A stretch of DNA of 29,107 nucleotides, taken from positions 13,094 through 42,200 of the forward strand of contig CAJUGF010000009.1 of the NCBI GenBank assembly GCA_910585915.1. The letters are read 5' to 3'. Both the position numbers and the translations under genes were made by a program. Below the pieces are notes generated by a model. That model was not told the DNA's origin. It was given only the letters and a program-made list of their open reading frames with translations, and made no database searches. Origin of the DNA: an uncultured Bacilli bacterium (GTDB lineage Bacteria > Bacillota_I > Bacilli_A > RF39 > UBA660). Of the stretch, positions 15,305 through 23,132 are shown one piece after another; the stretch's first letter is position 1, and every line of letters begins with the position of its first letter.

Positions 15305-16927
15305 TTACATTTCTTTTGATTTTACAAACTCGAGTTTTAAAATATCTTCTTGTTGTTTTCCTTCTAGATATGATAAATACCGTTCATCTTTTGCTAAAAG
15401 GCTTGCACCTCCTATTTGAAAAAATTTCATGATATAGTTAATATCTTCTTTGTAAATTTCTCTTAATTCTAACTCGGTCCGATCTATATTTTCTTTTTGA
15501 ATTACTTTGATTGGTTCTTCTGTTTGCAAGAAATTTTTGAAATCTTCTTCACCTAAAAGTTTGTAGATAAAAAAGCTTGCAGTATTTTCGAAGTCCTCTG
15601 CAGTTTTCATTTCTTCTTTCAAATAACTTGCAAGAATCAATAATTCTTCATTTTCTAAATCTCTCATGGTGTAATCTTTTCCAGTGGAGATCGTTGTGGT
15701 TCTTGAAATATCAAAGTTTGTTATTGTGATTGGTAAGGTACCATTTAAGACAAGATTGTCATTTGTTTTAAAATATTGATATTCATGATTTATTATATAA
15801 TTTAGTATGTATATTGCGGGAACATTAAGTGCTTTAGAACCATATTTTTCTTCGTAAAGTTCTAGTACAATATTTTGAATATCAGGATTTCTTATCCAAC
15901 ATACTTCGAGGTCACCTGGTTCTTTAATTGATTCTAAAAATCCTTGAATATAGTTTACTTTATAAACACTTTGACTATCTGTTTGTTCTATAATATTTTC
16001 CCAAATCGCATCATAATCGTTGTTGATGAGATATTTAATAATTTTTTCATCATCTCCTAGAAAACCTAGGGTTGTGAAGAATGCTCTTGTTTTAGGGTAT
16101 CCTTCTTTACTTAAAAATGCTGCTCTTGCTTCTGAATAAGCAGGAATTATTTTTTCTCCGCTTAATTCTGCATGTGAAAGTTCGTGATTCAGTGCTTTGA
16201 TTGCATCTTCCCATGTTGGGTCATAGGTAATATAACCAAATGATTCGTCACGAGTAAATGTTGCTTTGCTAATTCCGTATTCTCTTTTCACTCCAACATT
16301 GGCATATTCTATTAATGTAGTTATTATTCTTTTTCCATTATAGTATTTTCCGAAGGTAAATATTTTTTCTTCTATTTCTTTTTTTAATTCATTTTTTTCT
16401 TCTAGAGTAAAATTGGGGTTTATTTCTAAACTTTTTAAAGCATAATATGTGAAGCCTTCCTCTTTGGTATCAAAGTTTGATAGTAAGATATTTTCTGCTA
16501 AAATATCATAGGTATTTTTTTCTATTGTATTATCATTCACAATATTATAAAGCTTGGTTAGTAATTTTTGATATTCTTCAACATCTAGTTCTGATTCGCT
16601 GATTTTTGCTAAACTTTTTTTAGCCACTTGTTCGGCGATGGTACTATCAATTTGATTACAAACTGGGTCTTTTAATATATTTAATGAGATTGCTCCAATA
16701 AAAAAGGGAATCAAAGATTTTTTGATATCTTTGCTAATGTTTTTTAATTGTTCTTTTTTAGTATTTGGTATTGGCTCAGATGCAAAGCAGTATTTTATGA
16801 TTTCTTTTTCTATTTTTTTGCGATATTTTTTTTCTTTTAATTTTTTTGAATCAAAGTCTATTTCATATGGGAGATAATACATTTTATTTTTTATAATATA
16901 TAGATAAACATTTTCTGCTATTTTCAT
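15305..16927 (-). CDS. Putative zinc metallopeptidase-like protein, paralogue 2 of a tandem pair
   Basis: A 540-residue soluble protein with no signal peptide and of no family I recognise. NHELSH (247-252) is an HExxH zinc-protease motif, with H248 and H252 as ligands and E249 as the general base. E266 in YSEARAAFLSKEGY lies 14 residues later and is a candidate third ligand. The stretch from TFGKYYN (191-197) through the HExxH to TLGFLGDDEKIIKYLINN is shared with the gene just upstream, including the exact motif spacing. The first 150 and last 200 residues are more divergent. Its ATG overlaps the upstream TGA by four bases (ATGA), so the two are translated together. The peptidase assignment rests on this motif alone; a non-enzymatic role is possible. 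Confidence 0.6.
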   Translation of the reverse strand: MKIAENVYLYIIKNKMYYLPYEIDFDSKKLKEKKYRKKIEKEIIKYCFASEPIPNTKKEQLKNISKDIKKSLIPFFIGAISLNILKDPVCNQIDSTIAEQVAKKSLAKISESELDVEEYQKLLTKLYNIVNDNTIEKNTYDILAENILLSNFDTKEEGFTYYALKSLEINPNFTLEEKNELKKEIEEKIFTFGKYYNGKRIITTLIEYANVGVKREYGISKATFTRDESFGYITYDPTWEDAIKALNHELSHAELSGEKIIPAYSEARAAFLSKEGYPKTRAFFTTLGFLGDDEKIIKYLINNDYDAIWENIIEQTDSQSVYKVNYIQGFLESIKEPGDLEVCWIRNPDIQNIVLELYEEKYGSKALNVPAIYILNYIINHEYQYFKTNDNLVLNGTLPITITNFDISRTTTISTGKDYTMRDLENEELLILASYLKEEMKTAEDFENTASFFIYKLLGEEDFKNFLQTEEPIKVIQKENIDRTELELREIYKEDINYIMKFFQIGGASLLAKDERYLSYLEGKQQEDILKLEFVKSKEM

Positions 16928-18375
16928 CTTCTTACCTTCTCTCTAATTTTTGTATATCCTAGATCCCATTCAAAATTGGCTAAAATTTTTGGAAAATTGG
17001 TGCTATTTATTTTTAATGATACGTTTTTTTCGATGGAAGCATCTAAAAGAATTTTAAAGTCTTCCAGCATTAAATTAGGATATCCCTTTAATGTTAATTG
17101 ATTATTTATATATGTTAAAATTTGGATTGGATCATTACTTTTTAAAAATTGGTAATATAGAGGATATCCCATTATTTTTTGTACCCAATAGTTAGCGCTT
17201 CTAGGACTTAATTCTTTGCTATTATTTAATGCTAGTTCTTTTCTTAAAGCTGCTTGAATAATGGAAAACCATGTTTTTTCTATTCTAAAAAAAGGATTGA
17301 TTGAATTTCTTTGAATTATTGTATCCATCGAAATGTCCCATGCATCGTAATGAAGTGTTACTTCTAAATCATTTTCTAGTATTAGATAATCCTTTGATTC
17401 ATATGATAGATCGCCTTCACATATTTCTTTTAACAGCATAATTATTGGATCTTTTTTATAAATAGGACCATATTTTGCTTCATACATTTTTAAAATGTTT
17501 TTTAATATTTGAGGATTTTCTTTCAGTTTATTTATGATGTCTTTAGAAAATTTTATATTATCTAGAATCGTACGAATTTCATTTAATTCTTTTTGAAAAT
17601 TGGGATTGTGATTTACGATATTTTGCCAAATTTTGTCAATTTCATTATTGATTAAATGTTTTAGTATTTGTTCACTGTCACCCAAATTTCCTAAAAGAGT
17701 CATCATTGCTCTTACTCTTGCATATCCAACTTTACTTAGATAAGACGCTCTTGCTTCACTATAGAAATGGGGGATTTTATTGCCCAAGAGTTCTGCATGA
17801 CTCAATTCGTGATTCAATATTTTTATATTGTCCTCAGTTTCTTTACATTCTATTAAACCGTATGGGCCTTTATGTTTGAAACATGTTTTGCAAAAATTGT
17901 TATCAATATTAATGGGAACGTTCGCGTATTCAAGTAAAGCGTTAAGCATTGTTCTAGTGTTATAGTATTTTCCAAATGTTTTAATTTTGATTTTTATTTC
18001 TTCTGCTAATGCCTTTTTTTCTCTTTCATTTAATGAGGGATTTTTTTGAACACATTGCAGTGCATAATAAAGAAAAGCCTCTTCTTTGGAAGAAAAATTA
18101 TAAAATAAGGTAAGCTTTAATAACTTTTCACTTTTATCTTCAGACAATTGAAACTCAGAAATTATGTCGTGAGCGTTTTGGATTGCTTTTAAAATATCAT
18201 GTTGATTTTGATCTTTAGTACTTTTATAAGCTGTATCTTCCCACTTTACAAAGTTCTTTATGTTATTTATGAATTGTCTTGGCTTTTTTTTGTCAACTAT
18301 ATAATGATCCGATATAGATAGAGTATTTTTTCCTTTATAAAGGCATATATTTTCTTTTATGCAAATCTCCTGCAT
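16924..18375 (-). CDS. Putative zinc metallopeptidase-like protein, paralogue 1 of a tandem pair
   Basis: A 483-residue paralogue of the following gene. NHELSH (H189, E190, H193) is followed 14 residues later by E207 in YSEARASYLSKVGY, the same geometry as its partner. Shared blocks include TFGKYYN, LLEYANVPI, TLLGNLGDSEQILKHLINN and a C-terminal region with LDISMDTI-like strands. It has an extra CKTCF cysteine pair before the motif. No signal peptide or membrane segment is visible. The start is ambiguous: GTG at 18378 or ATG at 18375, both within reach of GGGAG; I chose the ATG. A strong promoter (TTGACT-16-TATAAT) drives the pair separately from the ART-like gene upstream. The biochemical function and target are unknown. 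Confidence 0.6.
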   Translation of the reverse strand: MQEICIKENICLYKGKNTLSISDHYIVDKKKPRQFINNIKNFVKWEDTAYKSTKDQNQHDILKAIQNAHDIISEFQLSEDKSEKLLKLTLFYNFSSKEEAFLYYALQCVQKNPSLNEREKKALAEEIKIKIKTFGKYYNTRTMLNALLEYANVPINIDNNFCKTCFKHKGPYGLIECKETEDNIKILNHELSHAELLGNKIPHFYSEARASYLSKVGYARVRAMMTLLGNLGDSEQILKHLINNEIDKIWQNIVNHNPNFQKELNEIRTILDNIKFSKDIINKLKENPQILKNILKMYEAKYGPIYKKDPIIMLLKEICEGDLSYESKDYLILENDLEVTLHYDAWDISMDTIIQRNSINPFFRIEKTWFSIIQAALRKELALNNSKELSPRSANYWVQKIMGYPLYYQFLKSNDPIQILTYINNQLTLKGYPNLMLEDFKILLDASIEKNVSLKINSTNFPKILANFEWDLGYTKIREKVRR

Positions 18376-18402
18376 CACATTATTCTCCCTTTTTAAGTTG
18401 TT

Positions 18403-18430
18403 ATTATAAGATATTTTATAAAAAAGTCAA
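18403..18430 (-). promoter_or_regulatory. Sigma-A promoter of the tandem metallopeptidase-like genes
   Basis: TTGACT, 16-base spacer, TATAAT on the minus strand. The -35 hexamer is the 3' arm of the terminator of the preceding gene. Confidence 0.7.
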
Positions 18431-18445
18431 GTTTATGCTTGACTT
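18424..18445 (-). terminator. Intrinsic terminator after the ART-like gene
   Basis: 8-bp stem AAGTCAAG / CTTGACTT with a six-base loop overlapping the stop codon, followed on the minus strand by TTTTTTATAAAAT. Confidence 0.75.
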
Positions 18446-19271
18446 AAATACATTTGTTATTCTCTTTGATTCTTTTGTTGCCAATAGATTTATTATTTAA
18501 ACACGAAAAATCTGCTGTGGGATCTAACAGTGGTAAATTTGAAAAGCCATATTTAATCAATAATTCTTGAATATATGCAAAATCATCCATTGTTTTACTA
18601 TATCCATCCATTTGAAGAAAATATTTTAATGGATATAATATCCCTATAACATAACTTAATGGAATGTAATCTGGATATTGATATTCGTGTCTTAGATAAC
18701 TATAACGATGTTTCGTTTTGGGTAATTTTTTCTTAATTTTTTTCCATTCTTCATAAGGTAAATATTTGCATTCTAAGGGATTGAGTTTTGGCGAAATAAT
18801 AAAGGCAACATTTTTTTCAATAAATGTTTGAAATTCTACTTTATCATCTTCTTTAGAATAATCAAGTAGTGATACGAAGTTTCCTTCGTTGCAATTGTCT
18901 ATACAATTTTTATAGTAAAGATTATTTCTGTTAGCACAACTAATCTTTTGATCTCGTAAAATACTTTCAAATAGTTTATGACTTCGATCAAAGCGCACTC
19001 CATGATATAAATAATTATAAGGATTTATTTTATTTATATTTTCTTCAAGTCCGTAATGGATATCCAAAAATCTAAATTCTTGCTCTAATTCTAACTGTTT
19101 CAATTGATCTAAATTGTTGAGTTTTGCTAATGCAAGGTTATAAAAAGAATTCTGAAGCATATTAGCGAATTTTTCTTCAGCTCTTTTATATGCTTCTTCT
19201 TCAGTTATACTGGGATTGCTTTTTAATTCAGCTCTTTTTAGATAGTCTTTTACATAAATTGAGTATTTCAT
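18444..19271 (-). CDS. Possible ADP-ribosyltransferase-fold protein, unknown family
   Basis: A 275-residue soluble protein with a helical N-terminus (about 1-75). Its second half has three elements typical of the ADP-ribosyltransferase / RNA 2'-phosphotransferase fold. LYHGVRF (88-94, H90) is followed by a helix ending ILRDQKI, like HGT...ILxxGxI. A strand NFVSLLDYS (131-139) follows. Then comes RHEYQYPDYIPLSYVIGI (194-211), like ExxVxxxIPLEYIxGI, in which E196 would be the catalytic glutamate. This is pattern recognition and not a demonstrated homology. An in-frame ATG at 19301 lacks a ribosome site, while ATG 19271 has GAAGGA six bases upstream. It has its own promoter and terminator and lies directly upstream of the two HExxH paralogues. 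Confidence 0.5.
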   Translation of the reverse strand: MKYSIYVKDYLKRAELKSNPSITEEEAYKRAEEKFANMLQNSFYNLALAKLNNLDQLKQLELEQEFRFLDIHYGLEENINKINPYNYLYHGVRFDRSHKLFESILRDQKISCANRNNLYYKNCIDNCNEGNFVSLLDYSKEDDKVEFQTFIEKNVAFIISPKLNPLECKYLPYEEWKKIKKKLPKTKHRYSYLRHEYQYPDYIPLSYVIGILYPLKYFLQMDGYSKTMDDFAYIQELLIKYGFSNLPLLDPTADFSCLNNKSIGNKRIKENNKCI

Positions 19272-19316
19272 ATTTTTCCTTCTTCTTGCGACTTTCTGCA
19301 TGAAATTCGTTTATTT

Positions 19317-19344
19317 ATATTACCATATTTTTTGAATTAAACAA
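19317..19344 (-). promoter_or_regulatory. Candidate promoter of the ART-like gene
   Basis: Extended -10 TGGTAATAT with a weak TTGTTT -35 at a 16-base spacing on the minus strand. Confidence 0.45.
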
Positions 19345-19373
19345 AATTTTTATCTAAATAGAAGGTCTTTGTG

Positions 19374-20234
19374 TTATTCTAATATGTCTTGATAATGGAT
19401 GAGTGTTTCTTTATTTTTTTCAGTATTTTTTAAAATCTCTGGGATGATATTTATTTTATTTTTTTCGACTAGAAGTATTATGGTAGAACCTCCAAAGAGG
19501 AACATTCCTTTTTCTTCTCCTTTTTTAAACCTCTCTTTTTCATGATTTTTGATCTTTCCGACCATTAAAGCTCCTACTTCAATTTGTGTGATAACACCAA
19601 AGTGTTTTGTTTCCATTTCGGTGACTACACGAGAATTTTCTGAATATACTGCGTATGCTTTTAAGGCAATTGGTCTAACAGTATGTAATACCCCTTTAAT
19701 TTGTTTCGAGGATTTGATTGTGCCATCATCTATAAAATGATAGCGGTGATAATCATCGGGAGTTAAACGAAAAATAAGACAATATCCATTTTGGTATTTT
19801 TGAGCTAATGCCTTATCTTGTATTAAGGAGGAAATGGTATATTTGGAATGTTTTATGTTTAAAATTTGATTTTCATCAATAGGATATACTGTTAGTTTAC
19901 CATCACAGGGTGCAGTGAAGGCAGTTTCTTTCTTTTCTTCTACATTTTTTAGTTTTCTAGTGAAGAAATCATTGAAGCATTGATATTCTTTTTCTTCAAA
20001 CCGAGACATATTAATGTTGTTTTTGATAATGAATTTTTTGATGTAACGCTTGGATATTCTAGAGTTAAATAAATGTCCTAACAGTTTTGATACTGATTCT
20101 CTGATTAAAAGCCATAAAATTATTCTTCCTAAAATTGTATGATATAAAAATCGAAGGAGTAATCCTTCTCTTTCGCTTACTGGAATCGTAGGAAAATTAG
20201 TGCTCCCAGCAGTAGAATGCCGATTATTAGACAT
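19374..20234 (-). CDS. psd: Phosphatidylserine decarboxylase proenzyme
   Basis: Decarboxylates phosphatidylserine to phosphatidylethanolamine at the membrane, using a pyruvoyl group made by self-cleavage. FGGSTIILL near the C-terminus contains the cleavage site G249-S250 (family LGST, here GGST), giving a large beta and a small alpha chain. APCDGKL (108-114, D111) and DDYHRYHF (160-167) are the conserved residues for maturation and decarboxylation. A hydrophobic N-terminal patch (GLLLRFLYHTILGRIILWLL) fits membrane association. The 286-residue length is normal. The ATG at 20234 lies 58 bases inside pssA, with AAGGA eight bases upstream; no later in-frame ATG would keep the N-terminal helix. 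It is the last gene of a flippase-like/pssA/psd operon. Confidence 0.9.
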   Translation of the reverse strand: MSNNRHSTAGSTNFPTIPVSEREGLLLRFLYHTILGRIILWLLIRESVSKLLGHLFNSRISKRYIKKFIIKNNINMSRFEEKEYQCFNDFFTRKLKNVEEKKETAFTAPCDGKLTVYPIDENQILNIKHSKYTISSLIQDKALAQKYQNGYCLIFRLTPDDYHRYHFIDDGTIKSSKQIKGVLHTVRPIALKAYAVYSENSRVVTEMETKHFGVITQIEVGALMVGKIKNHEKERFKKGEEKGMFLFGGSTIILLVEKNKINIIPEILKNTEKNKETLIHYQDILE

Positions 20235-20800
20235 GTTATCAATCCTTTCATTTGTAAGTGTGGGAGTTTTATTTTAGAGATTTGGAATGCAGCAATGGTT
20301 AAAATTCCTATTAATATTATGATTGGTAACAGGGATTCACAGAAACTTCCGATGAAATATAATACTGGTAACAGTATAGCTGTTGCTGTTACTGGAAGTC
20401 CTGTATATGTTTTTCGGGGAGTACTTTCGTTTTTAGTACGCATTTCTTCTTCGACATTAAAATATGCAAGTCTGGAAATCGCTGTGATGAGATATAAAAT
20501 ACATAATGTGTTTACATGTCCTAGGGGTGCAGTTATTTCTAGTACGATCATTGTTGGAAGGACTCCAAAGCATATAACGTCAGATAAGGAGTCTAGTTGG
20601 ACACCATATTTCTTTTCCATTTCGCTTCTGTTTTTCTTCGTTCTTGCGATGGTTCCATCAAACATATCAAAGAAACCACATAACATTAAACAAATTATTG
20701 AAGCAAATATGTTGCCAGTTAATGCAAAGCGAATTCCTACTACTCCTGATAATGTTCCAAATAATGTAAATAACACTGTATAGTTATAATAACCGATCAT
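20177..20800 (-). CDS. pssA: CDP-diacylglycerol-serine O-phosphatidyltransferase
   Basis: Makes phosphatidylserine from CDP-diacylglycerol and L-serine; the next gene, psd, uses the product. The CDP-alcohol phosphatidyltransferase motif is complete: D45-x2-D48-G49-x2-A52-R53 ... G66-x3-D70-x3-D74. The gap between AR and G is 12 residues instead of the usual 8, which I recall from clostridial-type PssA and which is probably a subfamily trait. About six hydrophobic segments cover most of the 207 residues. Its ATG overlaps the stop of the upstream membrane protein (ATGA, 20797-20800), and its last 58 bases overlap the start of psd, so all three genes are tightly coupled. Confidence 0.92.
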   Translation of the reverse strand: MIGYYNYTVLFTLFGTLSGVVGIRFALTGNIFASIICLMLCGFFDMFDGTIARTKKNRSEMEKKYGVQLDSLSDVICFGVLPTMIVLEITAPLGHVNTLCILYLITAISRLAYFNVEEEMRTKNESTPRKTYTGLPVTATAILLPVLYFIGSFCESLLPIIILIGILTIAAFQISKIKLPHLQMKGLITCLIIGILLLGALIFLRFQ

Positions 20801-21834
20801 ATACTACTCTTCTTTCTTAAGGTTTTAAAATGATAAATAACAAATAAAATACTACTAATTAATACTAATATGTAGAAACCTATTCCTCTTAATAATAACA
20901 TAGATGAGCAAGCAAGTGAACTACCATATATTAAATTGTTGATTTGGAATGTCAATGACTCTCCTGCCATGACTCCTCCAGGAAAAGGAACACAATCGGT
21001 TGCTTGAGTTATTGCTACTTGAAGAAAGAAAATTGCAAGAAGATTGTAATCGCTTAATCCAAAACTTTTGTAGATGAAAATGCTAATTAGGAATAAGCTG
21101 ATTCGTTGCAATAATATAAGTAGAAAGGATTTTCCTATTACTTCTGGATGACTTTTAGTGAATTCTGCGCAAGCGTGATAATCTTTCATCACATTTTCAA
21201 TTTCAGCTTGTTTTTTTGCCTTTTGTTCTTTGGTTAATAAATGAAGGAAAGATAGTAAATTAATTCCAGCATTTAGAATTTTGGGTGGTAGGTTTTTGGA
21301 ATAGATTAAACAGGAAAAGAAAAAGATAACAAAGATATTAATTAAAAGCCCTCCAAGCATTAGTGTGGTAAATAACCAGCCATTTTGAAATATTAGTTTC
21401 GGAAATAATAACATACCAATGATTCCAAGAATGACGATTGCAGATTTATATAAAATGGTATTTAATAGTATTACTACTGTGCTTTTGCGATAAGGGATAG
21501 AATCTTTGGACATATAGTAAGCTTCAACTGGTTGACCACCAGTGCTCGAGGGTGTTACAGCTGAGAAGTAAATTTCGATACAGTTGTAACATAAGCTTTG
21601 AAAAAAAGATATGTTTATTCCAAATGCTTGAAATAATTTTTTCATAAATTGTGAGCCGAATGCTAAATAAATTAATAACATAAAAAAAGCACATAAAATA
21701 TACCCCTTATTACAACTAGCTATTGTATTTAAAAATTCCTGAAAGGAGTATTGTTTAAAGATGTAAAGAAAGGTGGCAAAGAATAGTATTACAAAAACAC
21801 CTATTGATAAAAAGTATCGTCTTATTTTTTTCAT
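20797..21834 (-). CDS. Flippase-like integral membrane protein (LPG-synthase TM / UPF0104 type)
   Basis: A 345-residue polytopic protein with about eight membrane segments. It resembles the lysylphosphatidylglycerol-synthase transmembrane (MprF flippase-like) family without the aminoacyl-transferase domain. Characteristic pieces are TPSSTGGQPVEAYYM (about residues 94-108) and the C-terminal CVPFPGGVMAGES. MprF-type domains move modified phospholipids between leaflets. Standing first in an operon with pssA and psd, this one may translocate phosphatidylserine or phosphatidylethanolamine (inference from context). The start is placed at ATG 21834, five bases after GGTGA; an ATG three codons earlier (21843) is too close to the ribosome site. 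Confidence 0.8.
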   Translation of the reverse strand: MKKIRRYFLSIGVFVILFFATFLYIFKQYSFQEFLNTIASCNKGYILCAFFMLLIYLAFGSQFMKKLFQAFGINISFFQSLCYNCIEIYFSAVTPSSTGGQPVEAYYMSKDSIPYRKSTVVILLNTILYKSAIVILGIIGMLLFPKLIFQNGWLFTTLMLGGLLINIFVIFFFSCLIYSKNLPPKILNAGINLLSFLHLLTKEQKAKKQAEIENVMKDYHACAEFTKSHPEVIGKSFLLILLQRISLFLISIFIYKSFGLSDYNLLAIFFLQVAITQATDCVPFPGGVMAGESLTFQINNLIYGSSLACSSMLLLRGIGFYILVLISSILFVIYHFKTLRKKSSI

Positions 21835-21856
21835 ATCATTCACCGCTTTATTATTT

Positions 21857-21884
21857 ATTTTATCATATTCTAACTCTTATACAA
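21857..21884 (-). promoter_or_regulatory. Candidate promoter of the phospholipid operon
   Basis: TTGTAT, 16-base spacer, TAAAAT on the minus strand, 22 bases before the chosen start. Confidence 0.45.
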
Positions 21885-21894
21885 GTAAATAGTT

Positions 21895-21918
21895 AAATCT
21901 TACAAAATTGTTAGATTT
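21895..21918. repeat. Imperfect inverted repeat upstream of the phospholipid operon promoter
   Basis: Arms AAATCT-T-ACAA and TTGT-T-AGATTT are complementary except for one mismatch and are separated by two bases. The repeat lies about 11 bases upstream of the candidate -35 element. It could be an operator or a second, weak terminator; it has no T-run on the minus strand. Confidence 0.45.
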
Positions 21919-21945
21919 TCTTCAACACTTTCATCATTCTAAAAA

Positions 21946-21976
21946 AATAGCACATTAGAATTCTCTAAAGGCTATT
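21946..21976 (-). terminator. Intrinsic terminator after the 270-residue membrane protein gene
   Basis: Outer stem AATAGC / GCTATT and inner stem TTAGA / TCTAA form an interrupted hairpin. On the minus strand it is followed by TTTTTTT. Confidence 0.65.
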
Positions 21977-22023
21977 ATATTTTATTTTGCTATCATTTAT
22001 TTTTTGTCGTGTTTTTCCTATTC

Positions 22024-22836
22024 TTATGCTACTTTCTTTTCTAGTGTTTTTGAAATAATGATTTTGACAATGGTTAATACAATTCCAATTGCAATGATGA
22101 TATATCCATATGTTTTAAATGAATTGGTTGAAATTATATACATATTTTTTGAGGTTAAATTTTTTGATATAAAATCGGTAATAAATGGAACTAACAATCC
22201 GATGATTACACCACTAAATATACAAGAACCTCCTAGTTCTCCAAGCCATCTATAAAAGCTTTTTTGAAGGAGGGCAATGATTAATAATGAGATTATTATG
22301 ATTCCAAGTAACATATAAATGAAGGCTTTACTGCGAATAAATGCATAGCTGTCTATTACTTTTTGTACTTCTGGTGACATTGATTCTTTAAAATTATAGA
22401 TAGCATTATTAATCGTTTTATTAATATTTTCATTCTTTGCCATTGCTAATAATTCATTTTTTTGACTTTCTGTTAATGTTATTCCATCATTTTTTAGAAC
22501 AGATTGGCTATCATTTATTAATTGTGTTACTTCTTTGGTTACATCAATGGCTGGAGTATTTTTGTTTATTAAGATGTCAAATGCTCTACTAAGGCATTGG
22601 TTTATTAAATTTTCAATACTTTCAGAAGCAAAGATGCCTTCTACCCCTTTTTCAATTTCTTCCGTGTTTATGGTTGTATTATCTTTTAAATATACTACCA
22701 TTGATTCTTTTACTTGTTCTTCCATGATGTGATTCATGGTATCAATCACAGCTTCTTCTAAGTTTATTACTATTCCTAAAAAAATTAAACCTACCATAGT
22801 GATTAATGTGCATATTCCTATTAAAAATTTTTTCAT
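22024..22836 (-). CDS. Unknown membrane protein with a large extracytoplasmic helical domain
   Basis: A 270-residue protein with one N-terminal membrane segment (4-24) and three at the C-terminus (171-190, 203-221, 243-262). The 140 residues between are hydrophilic, mostly helical and acidic (for example EEAVIDTMNHIMEEQVKES and DSQSVLKNDGITLTESQKNEL). With a signal-anchor start this middle domain should face outside, and four segments put both ends in the cytosol. I recognise no family. The layout is seen in several unnamed Firmicutes envelope proteins. ATG at 22836 follows AAAGGAG. It has its own promoter (TTACAA-17-TATGAT) and terminator, so it is monocistronic. Confidence 0.65.
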   Translation of the reverse strand: MKKFLIGICTLITMVGLIFLGIVINLEEAVIDTMNHIMEEQVKESMVVYLKDNTTINTEEIEKGVEGIFASESIENLINQCLSRAFDILINKNTPAIDVTKEVTQLINDSQSVLKNDGITLTESQKNELLAMAKNENINKTINNAIYNFKESMSPEVQKVIDSYAFIRSKAFIYMLLGIIIISLLIIALLQKSFYRWLGELGGSCIFSGVIIGLLVPFITDFISKNLTSKNMYIISTNSFKTYGYIIIAIGIVLTIVKIIISKTLEKKVA

Positions 22837-22862
22837 GTTTTTTCAAACTCCTTTGTTTCATC

Positions 22863-22891
22863 ATCATATCACAAAAATGATTATATTGTAA
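22863..22891 (-). promoter_or_regulatory. Candidate promoter of the 270-residue membrane protein gene
   Basis: TTACAA, 17-base spacer, TATGAT on the minus strand. Confidence 0.45.
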
Positions 22892-22906
22892 TTAATCTTT
22901 TTTTCT

Positions 22907-23067
22907 TTATTCATATAAATAAATGTTTGATTTAGTTAATGCTTTTATATTTCTGTAAATAGTTCTTGTTGATGCTTCAAAATAGAAGCAAGTTCTTTTG
23001 CAGTTATGGTGTTATTAGTGAATAAAAAGTAGGTATGCCAAATAAGCAATTATTTTTCATTTAACAT
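22907..23067 (-). pseudogene. Relic of a HTH_11/WYL-type (YafY-like) transcriptional regulator
   Basis: After an AAGGA ribosome site, ATG at 23067 opens a frame reading MLNEK, a stop (TAA), then FLFTNNTITAKELAS. A shift of one base near 22985 leads into YFEASTRTIYRNIKAL and TKSNIYLYE before a stop at 22907. Joined, these give the N-terminal helix-turn-helix of YafY/DeoR-type regulators (TAKELA...FEVSTRTIYRDI...L). The relic has one nonsense codon, one frameshift and no effector (WYL) domain, so it is a dead remnant of about 50 codons. The conserved HTH wording in two frames makes chance unlikely. Confidence 0.75.
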
Positions 23068-23101
23068 CTTCCTTTTTGATATTTATTTTACCATAAATAA
23101 A

Positions 23102-23125
23102 AAGCGAAGCAAAAATGCTTCACTT
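23102..23125 (-). terminator. Intrinsic terminator after the DUF4026 gene
   Basis: On the minus strand AAGTGAAGCA / TGCTTCGCTT form a 10-bp stem (one G-U pair) with a four-base loop, followed by TTTTTATTT. Confidence 0.8.
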
Positions 23126-23132
23126 GGGCACA

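Noticed and set aside
20217..20783. 188-codon plus-strand open frame opposite pssA
   Set aside because: It lies wholly antisense to a clear CDP-alcohol phosphatidyltransferase, has no ribosome site, and its composition mirrors the hydrophobic codons of the other strand.
21946..21976. TAGCAC near 21948 as part of a third CIRCE
   Set aside because: There is no matching GTGCTA half at a nine-base spacing; the sequence fits an ordinary terminator better.
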